Source of the DNA: Daucus carota subsp. sativus | Lineage: Eukaryota > Streptophyta > Magnoliopsida > Apiales > Apiaceae | Length of the DNA stretch: 64,000 nt | Assembly (NCBI RefSeq): GCF_001625215.2 | Contig: NC_030385.2 | Location: 32,017,598 to 32,081,597, forward strand | Reading direction: 5' to 3' | Part shown: positions 11,282 to 22,900 of the stretch, piece after piece | Layout: the number at the start of each line of letters is the position of its first letter | How positions within the stretch are numbered: position 1 is the stretch's first letter | The notes under the pieces: model-generated | The model's input: only the letters and a program-made list of their open reading frames with translations | What the model was told of the DNA's origin: nothing | Database searches by the model: none | Made by a program: the position numbers and the translations under genes

Positions 11282-14200
11282 TCATGCTCGAAGAAGATTA
11301 TTCACAGTTACCGTCACAGAATTCGTTCGTTGCAAATCCTGCATGTACCAGAAACACTTATTGAACCATATAGTGAAGGGCAGCTATACACAAGAACAAT
11401 GCAGCTCACAAGTAACTGGCACACAATACAGAAAATGACGAATATATTGAAGGAACTTTGTCCATATTTATCTTATTAAGGTTATAGGAAATGACAGTTT
11501 TTTCTTCCCCCCAAGGTAAACTAGATTCTTATGATATTTGGAAGAAATCCAAAAAGTTCACTACATCTAAAAACACACCGTCAAGGGGTCATTGGTTCGC
11601 TGATACAAGGAATGAGGCTCTGGGTTTGGAGTAAACAGAGTTCATACCTAAGAGTAAGTGATATACTTCGTCCTATATCTATATCATAGCACCAAAAACA
11701 GAATACACCACTCCAATGGTATGCTAAACATCCTGCTAAAATAGCACAATGCTGTAGTTTGCGTTATACATGGAACAAAATATAGATAGAAGCTATATTT
11801 GACAACTCATCAAAGAGTGGATAAAAAAAAAAGGGATGAGGAGGTACTTTGAAAGTGTGGGATACTTGAGAATTAGTTAAATTTGTATTGAAAAGTGTGG
11901 TGTATTTCGAAATTAGTTATATATGAAACAAGAGTTAGAACAACGCATTGAAAACACCGTTCCATTTTAACACCCAAAGCCACTTTTGATACTAAATTAT
12001 ATAACAATAGCTCCATTTATGTTAGCACAACCATCGGACTTGCTTAAATGTCTAGTTGGATCATTTTTAGTTTTCAAACCCGTATGTTTTTAAAACCCTA
12101 ACAGGGGAGATGTTTACAATTGGTGGTGAGGTATCAATTTAAATTTTATTATTTGATTTTAATTTATAAGATTATATGTAAATTTTAAATACAAATATTT
12201 TATATAATGATCTTTTGATCTTACATTAGTAAGATTTATTTTTATTTAATACCAACCGGCTTATTCATACATATTATTTTATATGAAAATATTAGTTAAT
12301 ATTTAGTTCAATATTTTGCCAACCATGTGTAACAATCTCATTTCACATTGTGTGTGTGTGTGTGAGTGTGTGTGTGTATTAAAACCAGAAAAGTTATGTT
12401 TTAATACTAATTAAGATGAAATCAAAATAGTAGAGAGATACTTATATTCAAAGATTCACAAACATAAATATTATATACACAAGCAAACATTTTTCCATAA
12501 TCTTTACAAAAAAACATTTTCTTATACAATAATAAGTGGATTTAGCTAATGACTCAAATGTTATAAACCAAACACATGATATGAGAAATGGATTTCCGAA
12601 CCCATAGCATCCCAATCCGATTCATGATTCCACTTTCTAGACCCATCTCACTCGCTCCGCAAACCAAACGATGCCTAAAGGAAACTTCTATGCTCATTCC
12701 GCGAACCAAACGATGCCTAAAGGAAACTTCTATGCTTATACTTATATCCAGTAAATCGCAGCATGCAAGATTATAGAGAATTTAAGTACTTAATAGCCAT
12801 TGATCATATACGTATTACTGATCTGTATCCGCGTAAAGGTATAACATATTAATTCTAAAGCAATAGGAACTAATATTACCAATCCCACCCTTTATTGCTA
12901 TTTATGTTCCTAGAGACTCACACACTTATCTAAGCTTAAACTAAATAGTGCATCCTTCATTTTCAGAAATGTAGTTGAATATGATCTCATTATTCAAAAA
13001 TATGGATTAAATATAAACACTAGTTATATATATACTATAAAAAGTACTATCAGTACATACCTGGAATATTAATTCATCCGGGACATGGGGCAAGACCTCT
13101 CGTACTGTTTCAGCCATGGCAAGTATGCTTGCTAGGTTCTCATTAGCAGCACGAGAAGTTCGCACATGTACTCCACCTGCATTTCCACTATATCTTACAC
13201 TGCCAGGAGAAGTAACTGTTGAACTAGATGTACTAGCTTGGGAGGAACTTGCAGACCAAAGGTTCCAAGCATTGTCTTCCAGGGCAGTCTGAGCATAAGT
13301 TTCCCCTACAGCTGCAAGATGTCTCATCATCATCTGAACTCTTCCCAACCCAACTGACCTCATAGTTGTAGATGGGCCCGCTCCATCAAAACCCAGCCAA
13401 GCAGAATCCGTTCCTCCACCCCTACAGGAAAACATACAAACAACTGGTACAATAAACGTAGTACCTCAAATTGAAGAGGAAGAGGGAAAAAAATTGGTCC
13501 TGCCAAGTACCCGCTTAAACTCTCCACATGTGAATGCTTACCACAAAAAGAAAAAAAAAAACTTATTAACTTTCTCGCTAGGGATCAATACTTAAATGCA
13601 CACTTCAATATCTAACTAAGCTGCTCAGAGGTTCATCTGGTACTTCAACTGTTTATGTGCCTTGTAAATGATTGCATGCAATCTGCGAGGCTTAGCCTAG
13701 CAGATTCCCATCCCTCTTGGTAATAAGAGGTCGAGGGTTCATGTCTCGGAGGAGGCATGTGTAACAGTGTAACTGAGTTTTTAATTACTGTCTTTGACTA
13801 TAATAAAATAAAAGATGATTTCATGCAAGACATTTCTGACAAAAAGGACCAAGTTTGTTTATATTGCCCTCTTCAACAAGCAACAGTCAAAAAATTATAT
13901 AAAGACTGAAAAGACAAATCGACGTAAACTTTGAACAAAACAAAATTAATGAATAAGCACCAACATGTCAGTGCAACAAACAAACCTCCAATCACCACCA
14001 TCCAAAGGATTCACTGTTTGGTCAGGTGAAACCCCTGCAGGCAAGTTAGGAGCAGGAGGAAGTCTATCAAGCCTCGAACTTAGTTGCCGGGCAAGTTGTT
14101 CATCACTTGAAACTTCTCTAGCACGAGGATTTACATCGTCTTCTGGTCTTCCCACAAAAAGAGGCTTCCGACAAGTAGGGCACAAGTAATTATTATTCAA

Positions 14201-17200
14201 ACCTTGATCCAACCTGGGTTCACATACCATTTCAGCGTTTAGTTATGTCATAGAAGTGCAACTCACAGTCACAGAGCAATCTACACCATATTTGAGGCCA
14301 TACCAAGATCTCAAGCAAGCAAGATGAAAAAGATGATGGCAAGAAAGCTTCTTGGCTTTGGCCATAGGTTCCTATTATATATAAGTTATATTAGATAATA
14401 TCATCCACATTGATAAAAACTTTTATTGTATACACTTAAACTTACCCTGCAGATAGCACATTCATCATCATAGGCTTGTAGCTCTTCATGTGTTGCATCA
14501 GGAAGTGCCCCATGAAGAGTGCTTAAAGCTATCGTCAACTTGATAAATCCTTTATTACGTTTCACAATAGCACTTAACAATGCCTAGATTATACATGAAG
14601 TGGAATGAGGACTATGATTCAAGAGTTAACAGATTCAGATCAACCAAATTAACTAATCGCTGAAAATTGTAGCGGCGCTAGCAAGTATAAGACTTACCCG
14701 TATATTTAGGAACAGGACTGCATCTACAAGATGAAAGGCCATCCCGTGAAGCCACCATATATGCACGTAATGACCAAGAGCCATCAGCAGTGTCATCATG
14801 TCTAGTACAAAGCCCAAATTTCTCACAAGAATGCCTTTCCATTCGTTTAATGACCCTACAGTCATAACCATTATTTTAGCAGAAATTTATATATAATCGA
14901 TTAACAATAAGGGTAACTATATATTATTTGATAAATTACATATGTGGCTGTAAAGTAATAAAAGGTATCATGTCCTATATTTAAGTATGGTGGGGAATAA
15001 TTATGTGATATTTAATTATGGTAGCACATTAACGAATGTTATATACGATTATGTTAGAATATGATCCTGGTAAGCCCTTCTCCTAAAACCTCAAGGTGTA
15101 TGTTAAGTGACCAATTCTCCTCAAGGTGTTAGGAGGAGGGCTTACCAGGATCATATTCTAACATTCCCCCTCACTCGAAAGCCCATTTATGGGTCGAGAG
15201 TGGATCACGGGCGCCCATCTTTTGGGGCATAACATTGCCTTCGTGTCCTTAACAAATTCTGAGAATATTGGGGGTCACAGGGAGTCGAACTCGAGTCTCC
15301 CGCGAGCCTAGGCTCTGATACCATGTTAAGTGACCAATTCTCCTAAAACCTCAAGGTGTTAGGAGGAGGGCTTACCAGGATCATATTCTAACAGATTAGC
15401 ATTTGATCGAGTTGCAAATCAAAATAAAGCAGGTTGATAGCGTATTGTCCTCAAATGTCAAATTTAAACAGAACTCTTATATTGCTAATTTCTTATGAAT
15501 GCACAGATGATATATCTTTTGGCCTTTTCTCTATGGTACACTTAACCATCCGGTTAACAAGAACATTAACAACCAGCTAAACTAAACGTAAAAGAAACTT
15601 TTGGAGAAAAGGTACTGAATATAGACACTTCCAGAAATAGATATAACATAATTTATTTTGCAGATTTTCCAAGCAAGATAACAATGACCGGTGGTAGTCA
15701 TAATCCTGTTTCTAATCCTTAAGGACCATCAAGTTACATATACTACCCTTAATTAGGATATAAAGAACTAAATAAAATAAGAGAGAATTGCATAAAATTG
15801 CAAGTTGGATTAGCAAACCTGCTGATATATCAAAAATGTTCGATTTACCCTGGGATGTGCTATCTTTAGCAGAGTTATGGAGCCATATATCAAGTAACTG
15901 GAATCCATGAACTACAATAGCCTAAAATTGAACATTACACAAGCAGCGATCTATATCAGTATCTAAGTTAGTTACGGTCCAGCCGGAGAAAAATATGTGC
16001 AAGATTTTCGATGAACTTGTACCTGTAGTGTCTCGAAAAGTATACTTAGGGGCTCATAGAACAATAAGAAGAACATAGATGACACTATTGTTCCATAAAG
16101 CATCAGGCAAGTCCTTATCCTGCAACCATCAACCAAAATAATGAGAATTTCCGAAAAGTGTGCGTCTAGATGGGCGAGGGTAATATATTTAGCACGAGTA
16201 TTACTTAATTTCTCCATATTAATCTAATCTATAGCTAAAATCCTCTGCGAAGTGCGAACCAAAATCCTGCCAACTATATCTGCATACCCAACAACGAACT
16301 ATATGTTTAACATTTCCTTAAGGGTGTTGAGCGTTACCAGAGCAAGTCAACGATGAAGACTAGCAACAGAACAGAATACACACGGAAGTATGTCCACGGA
16401 GTAGCAGAAGGAGAAGCATTCAAGCGATCAAGTCGATCTCTAGCAAGAGCTTGGAACATCTATACAAGAAAGAAGCACAAAAATGTCACTGTTAAATCTC
16501 TTACAAACTATTATATCTCACTACATACCTTTAAGGAGCACAGAATGACCAGCCATGCAGTCCATAAGCTCCCCTGGTATATTGTTGGCGGGACTACCAG
16601 TGGAAGAAAGGTTCCCTATAATAGTCATCAACACACAAACTCACACCATGAGTTTCACTATATAAAACAATATTTCAACTTGTGAACTGTACTTAAAGTA
16701 GCAAATATCAAACGAGCAAAACAGTCAAGAATGTCTATTAACTTCTATCAGTCGATAAACATTAAACAATTAAGTTTGAACCCTCCAGAACCACAAAACC
16801 GTTAGTAACTTGCAGCATTGTCATTAGACTCCCGTCAAGTTGGCAAAATTTCTTTCTTTCTTTCTTTCTTTAACATCTAAAAATTATAGAAATCTTTATT
16901 GATGGCTATCGGCTGTATCAAACTCACAAAGATTGTACGCTAAATCCAGATAACTACACCATATCATCATTATGACTACCTCCAGATTGTAGACCACCTT
17001 TTTTCCTTACTATTCAAAAAATTAACAAAGGTCTTTACTTTTGTACCAGCTTCATTTACAATCATACAGTATTGAATTTACTTCCAACGCCAATCCATGC
17101 CCATCAAAATATATAATTTTAAAGGGAAATAGCTAGGACCGGGAAATCATAGAAGGTGCCACATTACAACATCTACATTGTGTTATAAGATCATATGACC

Positions 17201-18248
17201 TTATATATGACATAATTAACGAGCCGCTCAACCAGTTTCCGACTTTCAGAAGAGTGCAACTCAGCAAAGAATATAGTCTGCAGCAAAGAGTAGAGAACAT
17301 GAATCAAAGATTTAGTTAGGAGACCACTTGTGTAACAAGGACAATATATAAATATAAATTACAGTGTACTTACGAAACCATAAAAAGTGACTTAAAAACA
17401 TGACCAACATACTACAGGACCAACTGACACACAACACAACAACTTAACCGTATAATAACTGTCCTACTTTCAGCGATAGAACTTTCAAATGTGACACTAT
17501 ATTTAAAGAATGCCCAGGCACCTTATAAAAAATTTCCTCGATAACACTAAACTAAAGTCTGCAAATCATAGGGCACAAAACATTTTAGAGATACATAGCC
17601 CTCTTCAAAACATGCTAGAATTGCTTATTTAAATGAATCACAACTACGGATAAACATATTTTTCGGTCTTAATTATCATATAAGTACCTAGTGACGCTGC
17701 ACTTTCTCTAAAATTGGGCAAAAATTGAATTGTTCAAATTCCGTTCCTAGATTATTAAAGTACTACACTATAACATATATCTGCAGTTTGACAAAGTTCT
17801 TTTTCTTTTTTACATGTTCAATAAATTGTCAAAAAACACTGACCTCTTGCACCGCATATTTATGATAAAACTGACCACATTAGTATGATTGAAAAACCGC
17901 CAGAAAAATATTTAACTCGCTTAAATGATCTTTGATACATAGTAATAGTATCTTGTTGCTACATGGAATAACTGTGACTAGAAAATTTTACTAGAGACAA
18001 TCGATTACCTTGAGAGACAGAATGGCCAGAACAAATATGTTAAATACAAAATTTGCTACCAATGCAATTGATGTGTAAGAATCCAAAAGGGACTCCAGAG
18101 CTTCAACAACATTTTCAGAGAGAACAAAACTTTGACTAATCAAGCCATCCAGTAAAAGTTTTTCAGGTGACAGTATCGTCCAGTAACGAAGGCCCGCGTA
18201 GCTCAACGCAGTAGAGAATAATGAAATTGTTACGTAGCTCACACCCAT
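11282..18248 (-). CDS. RIN2-like: RIN2/RIN3-like membrane RING-H2 E3 ubiquitin ligase
   Basis: Twelve minus-strand exons join without phase conflict into 578 codons: 18248-18009, 17277-17200, 16615-16529, 16459-16338, 16119-16023, 15921-15819, 14855-14698, 14583-14446, 14371-14304, 14213-13986, 13421-13061 and 11338-11282. The protein starts MGVSYV, has several hydrophobic segments in residues 1-330, then a RING-H2 finger (C337, C340, C352, H354, H357, C360, C375, C378). After that comes a conserved SSDEQLARQL stretch and a C-terminal CUE-like region (about 530-575, with MAETVREVLPHVPDE and DLQRTNSVTVTVNNLL). Arabidopsis RIN2 and RIN3, which resemble mammalian AMFR/gp78, have the same order and about the same length. 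They are membrane E3 ligases that bind RPM1 and promote hypersensitive cell death. All metal ligands are present, so the product looks functional. The donor of exon 2 (AAG|GTCATA) is atypical. The last exon codes only 18 residues after a 1.7-kb intron. Confidence 0.93.
12345..12378. repeat. (GT)n microsatellite
   Basis: TGTG repeats interrupted once by GAGTG, inside the long last intron of the RIN2-like gene. Confidence 0.85.
12659..12736. repeat. Tandem duplication, about 42-bp unit
   Basis: Two near-perfect copies of ACCAAACGATGCCTAAAGGA plus AACTTCTATGCT within the last RIN2-like intron. Confidence 0.9.
13681..13800 (+). mobile_element. tRNA-derived SINE candidate
   Basis: A box A-like stretch (GAGGCTTAGCCTAGCAG, 13687-13703) is followed about 25 bp later by a box B-like stretch (GGTCGAGGGTTCATGTCTC, 13729-13747), the spacing and order of a pol III promoter from a tRNA. 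No tRNA cloverleaf is completed, and an AT-rich tail follows. It sits in the 13422-13985 intron, opposite to the RIN2-like gene. Confidence 0.55.
15052..15393 (-). mobile_element. TRIM element with rearranged 3' LTR
   Basis: Read on the minus strand: a 70-bp LTR (15393-15324, TGTTAGAATATG...CACTTAACA), a PBS TGGTATCAGAGCC (15323-15311) matching the initiator tRNA-Met 3' end, a short non-coding interior, and a purine-rich GAGTGAGGGGGAA tract. A second 63-bp LTR follows (15163-15101), and then an inverted partial LTR copy (15100-15052). GATTA flanks both outer ends (15047-15051 and 15394-15398), so the inverted piece was inside the inserted unit. It lies in the intron between exons 6 and 7 of the RIN2-like gene. 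TRIMs encode nothing and depend on autonomous LTR elements. Confidence 0.88.
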
Positions 18249-20477
18249 CGACAATAAATTAACTCCTTTTACTACAACCAACGTTTTAAAATTTCACGAG
18301 ACCAAAATAACATAACCTATTGCCTAAATGTTGGTTCCATTACATAAATAAACATCACACTGTACTATTTCTCAGATCAAAATAATTTTCTGATCACTGT
18401 CCAGACATATTGATCCACAACAAAGAAACCTGCACCATAAATTAGGAAAAACAATTAGAATATTAACAAATTCTTCAACAAATATAATTGTTAAATGACC
18501 CCTAAGCATGCCCCCTAAAGTTCTTTTATGCCTAAAACTCAATTCAATATAAATATTTACACCTAACAAACCACTTAGGATAATCTAGTTACTTAAGTCA
18601 AATGTGTCATCTTGACTCATAAGCCAAGCTAAAATCTTGAAATTAGGAAATTCTGGTATACAAATATGATTGACTAATTGACAAAATATATATACATAAT
18701 CCCTGATCATGTCCCATAGATTTCTTCTACGCCTAATATATCTAATTAATTCAATTCCTCGACAACTAGCAAACCACTTCAGAACAAGCGATTACTTAAA
18801 CTCAAGTGTCGTTGTCTGAACTCATAACGCTAAATTCTTGATATTTGAAATCCTTCTATGCAAAAATAATTGCTTAAATGATAAAACAAACTTATTAGCA
18901 TCTGATCATGCCCCGTAGACTTATTCAACCCATGTTATAACCAACCTAATAAAATTCTTCAGAACTAGCGAACCACTCAGAATAATCTCGTAAATAAACT
19001 CAATCTGATCGTTTAAACTCAAACCTCAGCTAAAAGCATATCAATTGTGGTTTGTGGACACATAGCTTCATCAAAACGAAGTCAATTCAGAAAATTCCAG
19101 CTCCAATTTAGAGTCAAACAATCAAAAGAGAGTTGAATTACAATATGACACCATCACATCATTCAAAACTTGATCAAATTAAAGAAATCAACAATAGTTT
19201 ATAACAAAATCAATAAATTGATGAATAACAAACAATTAAATTGATATATACATGTACGAATTGTTGGAGATTGCAAACCTGATCGATCCTTGAGATAGCG
19301 CGATCTTATTGACCTCGAGAATTAGGGCGAGATTGGGGCAATTTTTGCGGGAAAAGCGTATAGTAAACCTCTTTTCTGCTTTTATTTTGTGTTTTGTTGG
19401 TCTTGAAGGGTAGGTTGGTGTAATAAAATTAATAGTGGATATTAAAATGCTTGGACTTTGTGACCATGAATTTTGATTTTCTCATCTCGTACAGAGTTGG
19501 TTAAATTTGGTCCCTGTGTATATAATATCGAGATTTTGAAACTTTGAATTATTGTATCAAATAAAATACAGGAGAACTTTTTTACACATTTTCTTTTAGA
19601 AACATAATAAAGTATGCCTAAATTTAATAAAAGGAAATGTATAAAATAATAAATAGGACAAATGAATAGTGAAATAGTGCTGCTGTTTGTTAGTTTGTCG
19701 TTATCTTCAATAATTAGGTTTGGGGTCTCAGTATTACCGAAGGCTGTTCTTCCCATAGACCGGCTATGATTCTCTTTTTCGTGTTTAGATGTGTTTGTAA
19801 TGTTTTTTTTATTTGTCTCGATATTTTTTTCTTAACTTTGTTTTTGGTCGGGAAATATAATTTTATTTGATCATGTTATTTTATTAAATGACTTTAATGC
19901 TACTTTCTGTCAATCAAATTCATCTATCTAGGTTAGTGTTTATTTTTGACACACGTAACTAGCACTTTGTAATTGTTTTCAATTTTTTTTAAAATCTAAC
20001 ATTACTATTTTATTCAGATAAAAATTCGGGAAAAAATATTAAACTATAATTTACCTGCACCTTAAAATATTAATTAAAACTTAAAAGAAATAAGGACATT
20101 AAAAGTGGGATGGATAAAAATAATTAAAATCAGACTAGGATATTAATTTTTATTTATATTTTATTTTTTAAAATAGGATCTTTTGGTTAGACTAAAATAA
20201 ATTATGTAAGAAGTTATTTATAAGAAGTATGTTCTTTCAGAAATGAGCTGCATTACTCTGTAGCTCTGTGAAAAGGCTCTTGTCTTCTGCAGATGCAATT
20301 TTGCTTAATGAAACTAATGTACATTGACATATATGTGCAACAAAGTCCTCTAGCTATCCTATTTGATCATGTAACATTCCTCTTCTACTCTATGGACTAA
20401 AAGTTTTAAACCAAATCCTGAAATGTTGCAATTAAGTCTTGAGACTTGGAGAGTCATTCCTAGATTTTGACTGAAAA
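18249..20477. other. RIN2-like 5' leader region and intergenic DNA
   Basis: A probable donor (TCAG|GTTTGC, about 19280) suggests a non-coding first exon at about 19281-19330 and a 5' UTR intron of about 1 kb before the start codon at 18248. From 19.4 to 20.4 kb only AT-rich sequence is seen, including the 3' flank of the transporter gene. Confidence 0.5.
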
Positions 20478-22170
20478 TTACACTTCAAGGGCTGCAGGAG
20501 TCCTCGAAGTAGGGATGACTCTTCTTGATTGGTGAATCTTAGCTCCCACTTCCGCTACGACAAGCCTGGTCAGAAACAAACCAGATACTAGAGCCGCTGT
20601 CATGAGCATTGTAAAAACTGCACTCCAGCTGTTAGTAGAGATATAACCAGTCAGCAATGGTCCAATTGCAGCCCCTATCGAGCCAGTTCCATCGATGATT
20701 GCTGTGACAGTCGCGAGTGCTCTTGCATTGCCTCTCAAGGAGCTGTGTGTCCCTAAATCAGCTGACACGGCTGTAGTTATTAGAGCATAAGGCCCATTTA
20801 CGAACACACCAGTGATCAACATGAGAATTATGTTGACAGTCATCGAAACATGTCCGTAGTTTCTGTATAGGTAGAGGGCAGGGATAGCACAGTACATAAA
20901 ACTTGCAGCAGTTATGGCTCTGGCATCAAGGCGATCAGAAACGTGACCAGCCAAAATTCCACCAACTACACCTCCAACATCGAATAATGTGGATAGATTT
21001 CCAGCAGCTTCATTTGACAAGTACTCGCCAGCTATAGCTGCAACACAATTAGGTAGAAATTAGGATCAAAGTATAAACTCTAAAACAAATCTGTGGAGAA
21101 ACATTATCTGAAATGAACATATGTTACACAAAAGCAAATTATACATTGGCTTAGTGTAATTAATTACCTGTGTGACTAACGTAAAATGGGAGCCAGTAGA
21201 GAAATGTGTAAGCAACCAATTTCGCGAAAAAGAGGCAGAGGGCAAAAGGAGCAACCCCAGGAATTTTCCATGCTTCTATAAACCCCACAGCTGATTTATC
21301 CCCATCTGTATCTGAGCTCAACAAAGGTTCTCTCACTCCCTCTCCTGCCTTTTGTGGAACATATAAATCATCTTCAGAGTTATCACACCCAACAGCCCCA
21401 GGGCTAACCGGCAAGAACAAAAACAGGACTAATCCAAAGAAAATAATCATTATACCAGGGACAACCATAGACCATCCCCAACCATACTTTAACAAGGTCG
21501 AAGCAACTAATGATCCGGTAATGTTCCCAAGCGATGTATGAGCATTCCAAATTCCCATTATAAGTCCTCTCTTTTTCTTTCCAAACCAGTTTCCAACAAC
21601 CGCAACTACTGAAGGCCATCCAGTTGATTGGAACAAACCAGCCAGCATTTGAACAACCAGGAAGTAATAAAACACATGGATATTCGCCCAGTATCCCACT
21701 CCATATAGTGCTGTAAACACACCAGTTCCCACCATTCCGATTGTCAGAAAAATCCTCAGATCCATTCTATCACCCATATGCCCCGAGAAAAACATCCCCA
21801 TGGCATATACAAAAAGGAAAGCCACATCAAGCTGACCGAGCAAAGCAGTTCCATCTTGCCCATCAAAGGGTGCCCAGCCACCTCCTAACACCCACGATTG
21901 CTTACTACTAGCAGTCAAATTATTAGCTTCAGCTCTTTTAAAGAAGGATGTTAAGCTCAAGTCCGGAGATTGAGGATCGAGTGCACTTTTCACAATGCTG
22001 GTGGTTTTCCTAGTAGCATGATAGCTTGTGTACGCCAAAAATGTCACAATTAAGACAATTGCTTGGTGAGTTTTGAAAGACAGATTCGATTTCTTAGTGT
22101 ATTCCAAGAACCGGATTCCCGGAGGCTTCCCACACCTTTTCACTTCAGCAGAATCCATTATAGAACCCAT
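20478..22170 (-). CDS. Putative glycerol-3-phosphate transporter (MFS, SLC37/G3Pp-like)
   Basis: Two exons, 22170-21168 and 21037-20478, with a phase-1 intron (ACAG|GTAATT ... GTTGCAG|CT) give 520 residues. The sequence has about 12 hydrophobic segments and a charged central loop (with NSEDDLYVP and [12 protein letters not shown]) between the two six-helix halves, as in the major facilitator superfamily. Family marks include the N-terminal [39 protein letters not shown] (MFS motif A position), [17 protein letters not shown] and the second-half [17 protein letters not shown]. These match plant putative glycerol-3-phosphate permeases related to SLC37 and bacterial GlpT, organophosphate antiporters. 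In Arabidopsis, family members respond to phosphate starvation. The ATG at 22170 is used because the frame just upstream has no earlier ATG. A leader intron is likely, with a donor at about 22799 (CCAG|GTATGC) and an acceptor near 22208. Confidence 0.92.
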
Positions 22171-22900
22171 GTGTGGTTCTGATTGCAATAAGGCCTACCT
22201 TCTTCACCCTGTAATTAGCTAGCTGAAACAAGAAAACAAGATCAGATTAAGAATACAATAAGACAAAAAAGCTGAAGTCCACTAATATACGTGAATTACA
22301 CTCTTGCATTTGTACAAAGTCCACTTAATGTATTCAATAATCAAATCGATAACCAATAAGTACGCCGTAATTCATTTTTATAATTCTGTTTAACATCAAT
22401 TTCTTCAATTCTTCAAATAGCAAAAAGAACTTGAAGTTCCCTGGTTCAGGGGATTGGAAAGGTCCCGATACACCAGGAAACACGTTTACATTTTATCCCG
22501 TAATTTAAACGCGTGATCAGCCGCCTGATATGCGGCATCTCAGCAATCTCGTACAAAACTTATTAAGAGTACATGAACATGACTAATACACAAAACCACA
22601 ACATAGAATAAAATTCAGAACCCATTGTCTTAATTCAGACGCCAAACTACATAGAACCAGATTAAACACATAACTGTAGTAAATATAGATGGTTCAACTT
22701 GTAACCGAAAATTCAGCATTTCAGAAGCAGGAGTAATACAAAGGCAAATAAAAAGTTACAAATAAAGCAATGAAAAAGAGATTTCTAGACAAGAGCATAC
22801 CTGGTATTAACTGAGCTTGATGGAGTGGTGCTGCGATATGTATGTGCAGAGACCGTGTGTATGTAGTTTAAGAGCTAGAGCTGAAAGGATGAGTTTAAAT
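22171..22900 (-). promoter_or_regulatory. Probable 5' UTR with leader intron of the transporter gene
   Basis: TACCAG|GTATGC on the minus strand at about 22799 and CTAATTACAG|GG at about 22208 would bound a leader intron of about 590 bp, with a non-coding exon upstream of 22800. Leader introns are common in this transporter family, but no transcript was available. Confidence 0.5.

Noticed and set aside
13681-13800. A genuine tRNA gene
   Set aside because: Box A and B resemble a tRNA promoter, but no acceptor stem or anticodon arm can be completed.
15311-15323. tRNA-Met pseudogene
   Set aside because: The match is only the primer binding site directly beside an LTR, on the expected strand.
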